Of a stretch of 64,000 nt of DNA, positions 10,232-20,056 are shown in pieces. The stretch lies in NCBI GenBank assembly GCA_002077065.1, contig NAJO01000002.1, positions 1,302,001-1,366,000 of the forward strand, in the 5' to 3' direction. This stretch comes from Cryoendolithus antarcticus (Eukaryota > Ascomycota > Dothideomycetes > Cladosporiales > Cladosporiaceae). Position 1 is the first letter of the stretch. Each line of letters starts with the position of its first letter. The translations under genes were made by a program, and so were the position numbers. A model generated the notes under the pieces. It saw only the letters and a program-made list of their open reading frames with translations, ran no database searches and had not been told where the DNA came from.

Positions 10232-10882
10232 ATGCCAGACAATCCCTCGGTCCCAGGCCCGGAAACAAACCTCAAGAACACCGTCTTGACCACAGCTGCT
10301 GGTCTGACCCAACCTTTGGCTCCTCTGAGGAACATCTGCGCCCACCTTAACGCCTTCCACACTTTCGCCGACCGCCCCGGCCAAGCAGTAGAAACAGACC
10401 ACTACTGCGCCCACGTCTCCAACTCCGTTCGACAGTGCTTGCTTTACGACTCCGCGGGACCCAACGCCCGCCTCATAGGGATTGAGTACATGATCACGCC
10501 CGATCTCTACGCCGGTCTCGAACCCGACGAGCGGAAACTCTGGCATAGTCACGTCTTCGAGGTGAGATCCGGCATGCTGGTCATGCCTAAACCTGCTACC
10601 ATGCCAGAGATGGCGTGGGAGATTGCAGAGAAGAAGGAAATGGAGGAAGTTATCGGGCTGTACGGGAAAGTCTTCCACCTCTGGGACACCCGCGACGCTT
10701 TGCCACTAGGCCTGCCGAGACTGATGACGAGTTTCACTGAGGCGAGTCAGGTGGACGAGAGCGTGTGGCGCGAGAGGGACGAGAGGATGGGAATTGATCG
10801 GGGAAGGAAGGTGGAGGGGAGAAAGGGGGTTGAGGAGCCAAGTGTGCATGCTGATGCTGATGCGGCTTGGAAGGGGAAGTGA
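10232..10882 (+). CDS. OBAP/DUF1264 family protein
   Basis: An intronless gene for 216 residues. The family core is clear: the HLNAFHTFADRPGQAVETDH segment (residues 38-57) followed by CAHVSNSVRQCLLYDS, then LIGIEYMIT, WHSHVFEVRSG and, near 145, a conserved segment ending in HLWD. These are the signature blocks of oil-body-associated proteins (OBAP, DUF1264), found in plants, fungi and bacteria. Plant members associate with lipid droplets; the biochemical role in fungi is not established. The last 40 residues are charged and probably disordered. The length fits the family, and the start is the first ATG of the frame. Confidence 0.85.
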   Translation: MPDNPSVPGPETNLKNTVLTTAAGLTQPLAPLRNICAHLNAFHTFADRPGQAVETDHYCAHVSNSVRQCLLYDSAGPNARLIGIEYMITPDLYAGLEPDERKLWHSHVFEVRSGMLVMPKPATMPEMAWEIAEKKEMEEVIGLYGKVFHLWDTRDALPLGLPRLMTSFTEASQVDESVWRERDERMGIDRGRKVEGRKGVEEPSVHADADAAWKGK

Positions 10883-11416
10883 GAAGGCTCCGTCTCTACC
10901 ATTGCACGATACCGGGATGTGCTGCTAACAGCATTGCTGCGGTTGTCGAACACTACCTCATGTCCAAGGAGAAAGGACTCTAGAGAGTCAATTTGGGTGA
11001 CAGCCTGCAGCTTGTCTCTCTGCATTGGCGATGTGTACTGTGGAATCATTTTAGGACGTAGGCGTCAAGAAGCATACTACAGCTGAAACTTCGGGTAGAC
11101 AATGGAGCGAGAGGAAAGTAAAGTAACCGGAAAACATATAATTATTACGCTACTCGCACTTTTCTGTCCGCAAACCCTAACACTATCAATCCCATCGCTA
11201 CTGTGGTATCATGCAACGTCAAAGAGATGAACCCACTAGCAGCCATCCACTCATATGCTCGATGCTCAGTAACGATCATCCAATACACACTTCTCATACC
11301 GTATTCTCGCACTCGAAAAACAGCTTTGCAGGGGTATCATTCCGTAAGCCAATCCAACGACCTCGTGGCGATGTCAAGTTACTGGGTCAGCTTGACAGCC
11401 GTTGCGCACTGAGCAC
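10883..11416. other. 3' intergenic region between convergent OBAP-like and HAM1-like genes
   Basis: About 530 bases between two stop codons. It should contain both 3' untranslated regions. Small frames are present but no gene is supported. Confidence 0.5.
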
Positions 11417-14400
11417 TTAGGCGTCGCCGCGGAGCACGGGGTTGTTCTGGCCGAGGAAGGTGCCGCTGGTGCCGGTACCGGTGGTTCCGCTGCCGGTTAG
11501 ACCGGAAGTGCCAGTGGTGCCAGAGGGAAGGGCGCCGGTGTTGGACGACAGACCGCTGGCGAGGTTCGAGTTGCCGGAGCTGAAGGCACCGTCGACCTGG
11601 TTGGCAAAGCCGCTGTTGGAGGTGCCGGTTGGGCCGTTGTGCGAGGGGAGGCTGGAGGTCTGACCGCCGGTAAGACCGGAGCCAACGCCACCAGTGAGTC
11701 CGGAGCCTTGACCACCAGTGAGACCTGAGCCTTGACCGCCGGTGAGACCGGAGCCGTGGCCGCCAGTGAGGCCGGAGCCACCAGCAAGCCCGGCACCAGC
11801 AAGACCAGCGCCGCCAGCACCACCAGCAAGACCGGAGCCGATACCACCGTTGGTGCCGTCGAGGTTGCTTGGGCCACGGGTGCCGCTGCTGGTACCGCCA
11901 GTGCGGCGCGAGAGCTCGGAAACCTTGGGAAGGTTGCTGGACTCGCTCGCACTGCCAATGCTGAACACAGGCGACTCCCACTTGTCGCCCTTGGCGGCGA
12001 GCTCCTTGTACTCGGTCGCCTTGGTGGAGATGCCACCTGGCAGCGCGATGTTCTTGAAGATGGAGTCGTGCTGGGTGACGGCCATGTTTACCTTCTTGTC
12101 CCCAGCGACCTCCTCGGCCTTCTGCTTCTTGTCCAAGAATTGCTTCTGGAGCGCGTTGAAGTAGCGCTGGTACATGTTCTGGATGTGCTCTGGGTCTGGG
12201 TTCTCCATAGCCTCTTGCTGCGCGCGGTCGGCCTCGATCTTGGCCTTGTACATAATGGCATCGAGCTGCTGCACGTTGTCCTTGATCTGCTTCTCGATGA
12301 CCTTCTGGAGGACGGGCTTCATGACCTTAAGGAGCAGCGGCTTGAACAAGTTGAAAAGCAGCTTGTGGTTAGACTGCTTCAACTTGAGCTGGAGGTTCTT
12401 GACGTCAACTTCGACGTTGTTGATCTTGAAGAAATGAGCACGGTCGCTCTTGTCCGCAGTCTCCATGGCCACCTTGAAGCTCAAGCCGGAACCGCCAAGG
12501 AAGACGTCCATGACACCCTTATCGGTGATGCCTGGGAAGCCTTCCTTCTTCTTGACATAGTAGGACACATCGCGGAGATCGCACTGCACGCCGGATACGG
12601 ACAGCATGACCTTATTCTTGTTCTTGCTCGCGATGGACTTGCGTCCCCAGCGCCAGTAGTTGTCGCTGCCGAACTCGAGCACGTTGGGTGTAAGGTTGTC
12701 ACCCTCGATGACGAGGTTCTCGACAATCGCATCGATCATGTGGTCGGAGTACTCAATACGAGGAATGGGCACGTAGCGGATGTTCTCGAAGATCATCGGG
12801 AGGATGACCTCGGTCAAGTCCTTGACCAAATGAGGCTTGAAGGTCGACTTGCCATTCTCATCATTGCCGAGATCCAGGAAGAGCTTCTGCATGGCATCGC
12901 CAAACGCGCGATTCTGCGGGTCCTTGTCGAATTGGTCGCCGACGTACTTGAACTCGTCGACAATGCGGTCGGTGTGGTTCTTGTAGCGATCGCGGAGGAG
13001 ATAGTGGCCGTGATCGTACAACTTGTTCCAGTCCTCGTTGGAAGAGTCCTGGAGGATATAGCCCTGCTCCTTGAGGCAGCGGCGGATGTACCTGTTCATG
13101 CTGCGGAACCAGTCCTTCAGCTCTGGATCCTTGTCAGCATCGCGGTAGATCTGGTTGATCGAATCGGTGATGTCGTCGAATGAGGTAGAGTTGGCGAAAC
13201 GCTCAAGAAGAGTCTTGAGATCTGTCAGCATTGTTCGCTGATTTGAGATGAAGCCTACATTAACACACCTTGAGGTCAGCTTCAGCCAAATGCACTTCGT
13301 CTTGGTTCCGGGCACCTTTTGCAGAACTTGATCCTTGTTGGGCAAGGTTCTGGGTGTGTCCAGAGTACTCCTCAGCGAGTCTGAGGAGGGTGTCGATGGC
13401 TTGCGAGTCTAGCACGATGTCAGCAGAATATCTTGCAGGTATGGGTGCGCAATATCTTACAGTCCTGGTGGCCCTGAATCTCGACGACCATCTTCTTCAA
13501 GCGGTACACGACCTGCTCGCGGCGCTCCTGAGGCAGCTTGTCCTTGAAGTACGCGTTGGTGCGCTCGCGGTATTGACGTGCCTTCTCCTTCTGGTCCTCG
13601 GGGATGTTCTGGCTGGCAGTGTCCTTGAGGTTCTGTGCAGCGACCTTGGCACCAGCTTGAGGGTTGGTGGAAGATGTGCCCTGTTGCTGGTCTTGCGCGG
13701 CGCGGTCTGCAGCAGCTGTGGGGTCTCTCGAACCATCTGGGTTTGTGGCTTGAGCCGCATCCCCAGCAGCCTTGTCAAGGTCCTTCCGGCCGATGGGCAC
13801 CTTGGACTGGATCTGTCCGCGGATGTTCTCCCTCGAGAGATCGGGTGCCTCGTGCCACACGTTGTCCTCTGCGGGCTTGTCAAGTTGAGACAATGCGTCC
13901 TCTGATGGGTTGACCTTGTTGGCCGTCTTCTGTGCGGCATCTCCAGCAATGTCACGAAGCAGGACAGACGCGTCGCTGACTATTGCGTTATTAGTATAGG
14001 TCGGGAGGATGGGCATTGACAAGAGACTTACGAAGCTTGCGGAACTGGCCGTTCGTGATCAAGAGTGTGCCGAGAGTGCGAAGACCCTCGAGTGCCTCAT
14101 TGCCGTGCTGCTTTGCGGTGTCCTTATCGATGGGAGCAGCGATACCGTGCGCATCAGCCTTGCCAATCTGCTGCGTTTGCCAGATGAAGTCCTGAAGCAG
14201 GTTGCCCTGGTTCTTCGAGAGCATGAGGAGCTTTGCTTGCTCAATGACGTTGCGGAGGTCGTGGACCAGGGTCTGGCCATCGGCAGAGAGCTTCTTATTC
14301 GGCTGCGAGAGACCTTGCCAATGCAGCGCAGTGTTCATTGCCACATCGATTTGCTTGTTCTGCGCGGTTGTCAGTGCTGATCTAGTCTGAATGCGTGAGC

Positions 14401-14618
14401 TTGATCGAACTTACTGATGGGACTTTGCCATTGGCGAATGCTGTGAGTATTCATGTCAGCAAGCCCTTCACCTTCACGCGTGGAAAACGCGCATTTCACA
14501 GGTATTGCTCAGTCGACAAGAACTTACCGGAGTAGATGCCATACAGCTGCAGCTTCGCGTTGATATCTTTCTCCTTGTTCGCCGCGTTCACCGGCACATT
14601 CACCGCCTTGGAAGCCAT
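11417..14618 (-). CDS. HAM1-like protein (DUF5923 plus DUF4449), six exons
   Basis: Six exons: 14618-14528, 14440-14415, 14359-14032, 13979-13461, 13408-13269 and 13213-11417, with phases that close to one 966-residue frame. Exon 2 is only 26 bases. The body matches the large fungal proteins annotated as HAM1-like: the N-terminal domain runs through about residue 560 and contains the run AEADLK-TLLERFAN across an exon junction, then a conserved core with RYVPIPRIEYSD and LVIEGDNL, and a helical C-terminal domain. This family is thought to adopt a BPI/TULIP-like lipid-binding fold, which I state as inference. The last 170 residues are Gly/Ser/Thr-rich with an octapeptide repeat. Intron 5 (13268-13214) is flanked by a 9-base near-identical direct repeat. 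Molecular function is unknown. Confidence 0.78.
11661..11783 (-). repeat. In-frame octapeptide repeat, five units of SGLTGGxG type
   Basis: About five consecutive 24-base units encode SGLTGG followed by a variable pair (HG, QG, QG, VG, QT). The units lie inside the last exon of the HAM1-like gene, within a longer Gly-rich tail. The nucleotide copies differ at third positions, so the array is not a very recent expansion. Confidence 0.8.
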
Positions 14619-16028
14619 GATGTCTGATGGTCTGCGGGAGGTTGAGGGATATTACTGAGTATTAAGGGGTATCGTATCGCTGCTGCTAAAGTGAAGCGCA
14701 GTAAAAAGGGTATCTCTGATGAAAGTGGGTATGTGAGGTGGAGAGGAGGATGAGGGAACTGGACGAGGTGATGTGATGAAAGGTTGGCGCACGCGGAAGA
14801 GAAAGCTGGACTGGCCTTGCCTCCTGCCAATTCCCCACGGCAACGCGACGCATTGACGGCAACGCCTACGTCACTATGAGACCAGACTTCCACCAACTCG
14901 AACTTTTCGCGTGCAGTGACCTCGGACTGTGTGTTCTCAGTCTGGCTACCAGCACTCTCGCGTTCAGCTATGCGTTTAATATCTCCATGGAATGACTGTT
15001 GTTTGCGCTCTTGACCTGATCACGACCATCGAATCTTCACCACCTGCGCAACGTCCACGAGTGCTCCCAGGCTGACGGGAAATCCTCGCCAGATCGCTGC
15101 CAGGATATGCGCGCTGCAGAATCACCAGCCACACGTCATCGCTGCAAATCGCTGATCTCAATCAATTTTGACGCTTGGGAGCGCCAACGTCTCGACACCA
15201 AGTTTGCTCCCTCCAACGGCTCGTCACCGACACGTAACACAAATCACCAAACTCCTGTCCAATGCTTAGAGCAAAGTCTCGAACTACGCGACAGTATCAC
15301 GACAGTATGGTGGACTAGGTCTCGGCCTCCACACGCAATTCGAAACTCAATCCGCGACTGTGCTCCAGACCTTTGTTCCCGCGACTCGTGGCTGTCACGG
15401 GGTATTTTAGATTGTGGCTTGCTAGCTGCTCGCGCTACTGACTAGTGCGGACTAGTGCAGATCGAGCGTGAACCTCACTCCTTATTTTGGGAATAGACAT
15501 CGTGCCGTGTCGACGACGACACGTGGAAACGCCAACGCCGACTGGTCCGAGTAAGCGCGCGCGTGCTGTCGGAGAGAGAGCCAGCAGTACCACCAAAGCG
15601 TGGCCACAGATGAGGTGTCGATTCCGTACGTGTTGAAGGGTACATGCACCAAGTCGGGGCGCTCTCCGACTTCGATTTGGTGTCGATACCTCCTCCTCTC
15701 TAGATGTTCGAGGGGTTATTTGTGCGACTATCAGTGCCCTTGCAACAGCACTACTCTATCGTGCACCATTAATCGAAGAGACTCTCTATTGGCGTCAGTT
15801 TCCGGATGTCGTGCTTCTCATGGACACGACACTCTAGCGATTCGCTATTGCAGGTGGGTTCTTCATGGTAGCACAATAGCATTCATCGGACCTTTGAAGG
15901 AGGGATGGGGCGTCCACAGAGATCGTGCAGAGAGATTATAAAGCTGCCCTCGCAGCCGACAGTCAGGCAAATACGGGTAAGGACTCGTAAGCACTGTTCT
16001 CGTTCAGTCATCACGCTATCTGTACTCA
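14619..16028. other. 1.4 kb intergenic region without a supported gene
   Basis: This lies upstream of the HAM1-like gene and downstream of the RFTS-domain gene. Frames of up to 113 codons occur on the plus strand but show no conserved motif and no plausible exon structure. I find no tRNA or repeat. Confidence 0.5.
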
Positions 16029-17576
16029 TCAATACTTCCTCACCACCCTCCCACCCACAGGAAATCGACTATACCCTCCATCTACCCCTCCCTCCCCCAC
16101 TCCAGTCTTACTTCCCGGAAACCCATCCGCCCTCGCCTGCATCTTCACCCGTTCCATCAAGTGTGCACTCGGCAGGAAAGGTTGCTGCAGCTGCTTCACC
16201 AATTGCACCCTATCATCGTCGTCATAGGCATGCAAAGCATAGTGCTCTCTTATGAGTCGCTGCGAGTCGGGAAGCGAAGCGCAGTAGACTTTGTGCGTGC
16301 AGCCTGCGAGGGCGCAGTTCCAAGTGTCGTGTTGCAGAGGGTCAGGGATGTGGTCCAACGACGTAGGGTCGGGCGCACCGCTGGCGGCGTCCGAGGGCGA
16401 GGATGGGATGTCAATGCCTTCATCTTCATCTTGGGCGTTGGGTTGTGGTCGACTTTGCTGGGTGGTCCGTTGCTTTGTGGGTGCTGGTGAGATTGCGAGC
16501 TCGTCTTCTTCGTCCTCGTCGTTGATCAGAGGCGCTTTGACGCCTTTGGTTGTGCCTTTAGCAGCCTTCGTCGGCTTAGGCCTCAAGACTGACCTTCCCT
16601 TCATCGCGCGTCGGGCACTCCGCTCACCATCGTCTTCCGGCGTCCTAGGCTCACTCTCCGAACTCCCAGCTCTTCTCCTGCGTGCTGGCGATGGTCTCAA
16701 GGGCTTTGCATCTGTCATCTGCGACGTCCTGTCAGGCTTCCGTGATCTGCCCACTGCCTTGCCCGAGCTCATCTCACTCGTCTCTGGCTCCACCTGCCCT
16801 CTTTTCCGCTTCAGTCCACTGCTTCCAGAGGAACTCATAGACGCTTGCCGGACACTTTGTGACTGCCTCTTGGACAACCCCACGCCCGTCAACCTCGCCT
16901 TGACAACGTCATGCTCCTCCAGAAACATCTCCTTGAGGTGCACATACAACGGAATCCTCTTCCAATTGATCCCCTCCTTCCCCGCAATCATACTCGCAAG
17001 CAAAAAGTCCTTATGCTTATACACTCTCTGCCTCGCCTTCTCCACACCCACCCCCTTCTGCCCATCAGCATACGCTTGGAATAATTCCGCAGCCGTATAA
17101 CCCGGCAGACTCGCGGCGTTCTTCCTCCCGCTCGCCGGCCGTCGTTCCCGATACGCGTCAGCGATCCAGTAGAACAACGTCACAGCCTCCGTGATCTCCT
17201 CCCACATAGCCTTATAAGCCCGCGACGGACTCAGCGTGAACCATCCCGCTTGCCCAGCTGCCCAGAACAAGACTCTACCCTCTTTTGCTTGGCCATAAGC
17301 GTACATGCGCACCTCTGCGATCTCGATCAAGGGCGCGCGCTTGGATGTGCTTTTGAGGAGGAGCTTGGTCTGGTTCTTTGCTACGGGTTCGAGGTAGCCT
17401 GTTAAAGAGAGGGAATTGTGCGCGCTGGCTTCGAGGAGGTTGGCCGGGGTTGAGGGATCGGAGGAGTGGTAGACCCGGACATCTTTCAGCTCGAATTCGG
17501 GCCAGTCGTCGGAGTTCTCCAGAGATTCCAGGCGGGTTTTCAGGATTGAGGACTCCGGAAGGGGTTTGGTGGTCAT
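16029..17576 (-). CDS. RFTS (DNMT1-RFD) domain protein with C-terminal C2H2-like finger, Raf2/DIM-7-like candidate
   Basis: One exon, 515 residues. Residues about 25-165 resemble the replication-foci targeting sequence domain: an ELKDVRVY start, LTGYLEPV, then IAEVRMYAYGQ, LFWAAGQAGWFTLSPSRAYK and a hydrophobic ITEAVTLFYWIADAY helix. A helical segment follows to about 235. The middle (240-420) is basic and disordered. Near the end, WNCALAGC and REHYALHA supply two Cys and two His in finger-like spacing. Fungi use RFTS domains both in DNMT1-related enzymes and in Raf2/DIM-7, a subunit of the CLRC/DCDC H3K9 methylation complex; there is no methyltransferase domain here. Assignment to Raf2/DIM-7 is inference; the RFTS call is moderately firm. 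It is divergent from PUS4. Confidence 0.65.
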   Translation of the reverse strand: MTTKPLPESSILKTRLESLENSDDWPEFELKDVRVYHSSDPSTPANLLEASAHNSLSLTGYLEPVAKNQTKLLLKSTSKRAPLIEIAEVRMYAYGQAKEGRVLFWAAGQAGWFTLSPSRAYKAMWEEITEAVTLFYWIADAYRERRPASGRKNAASLPGYTAAELFQAYADGQKGVGVEKARQRVYKHKDFLLASMIAGKEGINWKRIPLYVHLKEMFLEEHDVVKARLTGVGLSKRQSQSVRQASMSSSGSSGLKRKRGQVEPETSEMSSGKAVGRSRKPDRTSQMTDAKPLRPSPARRRRAGSSESEPRTPEDDGERSARRAMKGRSVLRPKPTKAAKGTTKGVKAPLINDEDEEDELAISPAPTKQRTTQQSRPQPNAQDEDEGIDIPSSPSDAASGAPDPTSLDHIPDPLQHDTWNCALAGCTHKVYCASLPDSQRLIREHYALHAYDDDDRVQLVKQLQQPFLPSAHLMERVKMQARADGFPGSKTGVGEGGVDGGYSRFPVGGRVVRKY

Positions 17577-17895
17577 TGTGAAGGGGAGGGAGGGGTGTCG
17601 TGACGCATGGAGATTGGAGCCAGTGAGGCGACCGAGGTTGACGAAGCGAGGAGGGGCTAGAAGTGCATTGTGCGGAAGTGTGAGAGATAGCTACCAAGCT
17701 GCGCGTGAAGTGAACCAGAAGCGCGTCTGAGAGCTCAGAGTTTGCTTAGTCATGCATGAGCTTCCTCAAATTGCTTGCATGTGAATGACCGTGATGGCAC
17801 ATCAACACTAGCTATCGTCATTCGACAGTTGCCAAACGTCCCACAGCAGAGATTCCTTTAGGGGCATCGCATATACTCTGCTGCGCGATCCCTCG
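17577..17895. other. Divergent promoter between the RFTS-domain gene and PUS4
   Basis: About 320 bases between two start codons pointing away from each other. No motif was recognised with confidence. Confidence 0.5.
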
Positions 17896-19291
17896 ATGCC
17901 AGTCCGCGACACGATCTGGAAGTCTCTCGCCGACATCTCCAAGACCGCCTCGACCATGACCTCCACCAAGATCCCAGAAGGCTGCTTCGGTACCGTAGGG
18001 TTCTAGTCCCTGCCACCAAAGCATCATTCAACTGACAACCCCAGCTATCAACAAACCCTGCGGCATTACCTCCGCCCAAGTAATCCGCGACGTCCAAACG
18101 CACTTCAACCCCTCGAAACTCTTCAAACCATGGGTCGACGCCGAGCGACAACGCCAAATGGTCGAGTCGCACAATCAGCGCAAGAAGCGGTCCAAGAAAT
18201 TCGTCAAGCCCGTTCAGATCAAGATGGGCCATGGAGGGACACTTGATCCCCTGGCGACGGGGGTGTTGATTCTAGGTGTAGGCTCAGGCACGAAGAGTCT
18301 CGGCAATTTTCTGGCGTGCACGAAGAGCTATGAGGCTGTGCTGTTGTTTGGGCGGGCGACGGACTCGTACGATACGGAGGGGAAGGTTGTCGCCAAGAAG
18401 GGGTTTGAGCATGTCACGAGGGAGAGTGTGGAGGAGGCTATGGGGAAGTTTAGGGGCAAGATCATGCAGCGGCCGCCTATATTCAGCGCGATTCGGATCC
18501 AGGGGAAGAGGTTGTACGAGTATGCGAGAGAGGGGAAGGAGGTGCCTGTGGAGATTGAGGAGCGGCCTGTGGAAGTTGAGAAGCTGGAGATGGTGGAGTG
18601 GATGGAGGGTGGGACGCATGAGTATCATTGGCCGGAGGCGGAGGCTGGGAGGGAAGAGAAGGTGTTCGCGGATAAGATCTTGCACTTTGGGACAGAGATC
18701 ACGCCGGAGCCTGAAGTGACTGCTGCGGGCGTGGTGGAAACTGGCGAGAAGCGGAAACGCGAGGTCGTCGACGACGACGAAGGGTTCGACGAGGACGCTG
18801 CACAATCGCCCAAGCGGCCCAAGTCCAGTCCAGCAACCGAAGCACCACCCCAGTCATCACCAGCCACAGCCCCACAGCCGCCATGCGCCGCCCCCGCATG
18901 CCGTATCCGCATGACAGTAACCTCCGGCTTCTATGTGCGCAGCCTCTGCCACGATCTAGGGCTCGCCGTAGGCTCCCTTGGCATCATGGCGTCTCTCATC
19001 CGCTCGCGGCAAGGAGACTTCGAGCTGGGGAAGAATGTATTCGAGTACTCCGAGCTAGCCAAGGGCGAGACGTTCTGGGGTCCGCAGGTGGAGGGAATGC
19101 TGGAGGAGTGGACGACGGAGTTAGCGGAGGCGGTGGCGCAGGCTGCGCCGATGGCTGGGAAGGTGGCGAAGGGAGAGAAGGGGCCGAGTGGCGGGAGGTA
19201 TGCCGATGGTGATGCGGTGAAGGTGAAGGAGAGGCAGGTGGAGGCGGAAGATCGGGAGAGAAGACGGAATTCGAGCTCGGTTGATGCTTGA
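17896..19291 (+). CDS. PUS4: tRNA pseudouridine-55 synthase Pus4 (TruB family), two exons
   Basis: Exon 1 is 17896-17989 and exon 2 is 18045-19291, with a 55-base intron whose removal joins GCF to AINKPCGITSAQVIRD; the product is 446 residues. The TruB catalytic loop GHGGTLDPLATGVL places the active-site Asp at residue 99. IFSAIRIQGKRLYEYAREG and the late FYVRSLCHDLG motif are also conserved. Pus4 converts U55 to pseudouridine in the T-loop of tRNAs in nucleus and mitochondria. An insertion of about 65 residues with acidic and Pro/Ser stretches (about 225-290) separates conserved blocks. A second in-frame ATG at 17956 gives a shorter form starting MTSTKIPEG; the longer one adds a 20-residue leader that could aid mitochondrial import, an inference. 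Confidence 0.92.
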
Positions 19292-19461
19292 GTAATGCAT
19301 AGCGTTCGTCCTGGCCAGCTCGTGCTGGAATGTAAGATATAAGGAGGCGTAGATACCCACAGACCAAAGCCTGCCCATAAACGCCACTTCATGCAAGCAG
19401 CCAATTGAGATTCAACGCCTGGCTCGATTGATGCGCCTCCACCATGCTTGCAGAATAAAAC

Positions 19462-19810
19462 CTACTCCTCGCCATCAGAAGCCGCCTGTGCACTCCCAGC
19501 TTGTATCGTCGCCTCGAGATTATCGAGTCGCCGCGACATCTCGTCCACTAAACTACGTTAGACCCCCATTAGTCCACGTATAGTCGGGATAGACTCACTT
19601 TTGCTGATCAGCTCGCTCGACAGTGCACTGAACTTTGAGCCAAGCTGGTTCAGCAGATCATCTACGACGGAAACGAGCTCGGAGGCATCTGTTTCTGTAG
19701 ACTAACAGGGTGTTAATAAGGTTCGGTGGAGGATGGGAAATTGGTAGGTTTACTGGTTGGTTGAGATTCAGCTTATTTACTTGCGCGGAGAGAGTCGCGT
19801 CGGAAGACAT
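19462..19810 (-). CDS. Heat shock factor-binding protein 1 (HSBP1) homologue, three short exons
   Basis: A 72-residue protein assembled from exons 19810-19781, 19701-19599 and 19547-19462. The joints were fixed by frame: the acceptor at 19702-19703 restores the frame, and the acceptor at 19548-19549 avoids an in-frame TAG that the upstream AG would produce. The product reads ELVSVVDDLLNQLGSKFSAL, then ELISKMDEMSRRLDNLEATI, the hallmark heptad pattern of HSBP1, a small trimeric coiled-coil protein. In animals it binds the trimerisation domain of HSF1 and dampens it; the role in fungi is less clear. It shares a 246-base promoter with EBP2. Exons are too short to be seen as long frames. Confidence 0.82.
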
Positions 19811-20056
19811 GGCTGCGAGCGTTGGGCGCTGTACACGCTACGCTACATGTGACCTCCTCGCCGTCGTTGCAGACAATAATGCATGGGGTTCAGGGAAGAA
19901 GGAGGCTCGGCGGGATGTGGAGGCGCGATCTTTCAATGACTCGCGTGCTGCCGGATTCCGTACCCTAGCTTTGGACTTTTTCGACTTCGAATGTCTGAAG
20001 TAGCTCAGTATCTGTGAACATATCTCACCTTTTTATCCCCGACACAAACCACAATA

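Noticed and set aside
11732..13183. Long 483-codon plus-strand frame inside the HAM1-like gene
   Set aside because: It is antisense to the conserved minus-strand exon and its Leu/Val/Asp-rich composition is what a reversed coding frame gives.
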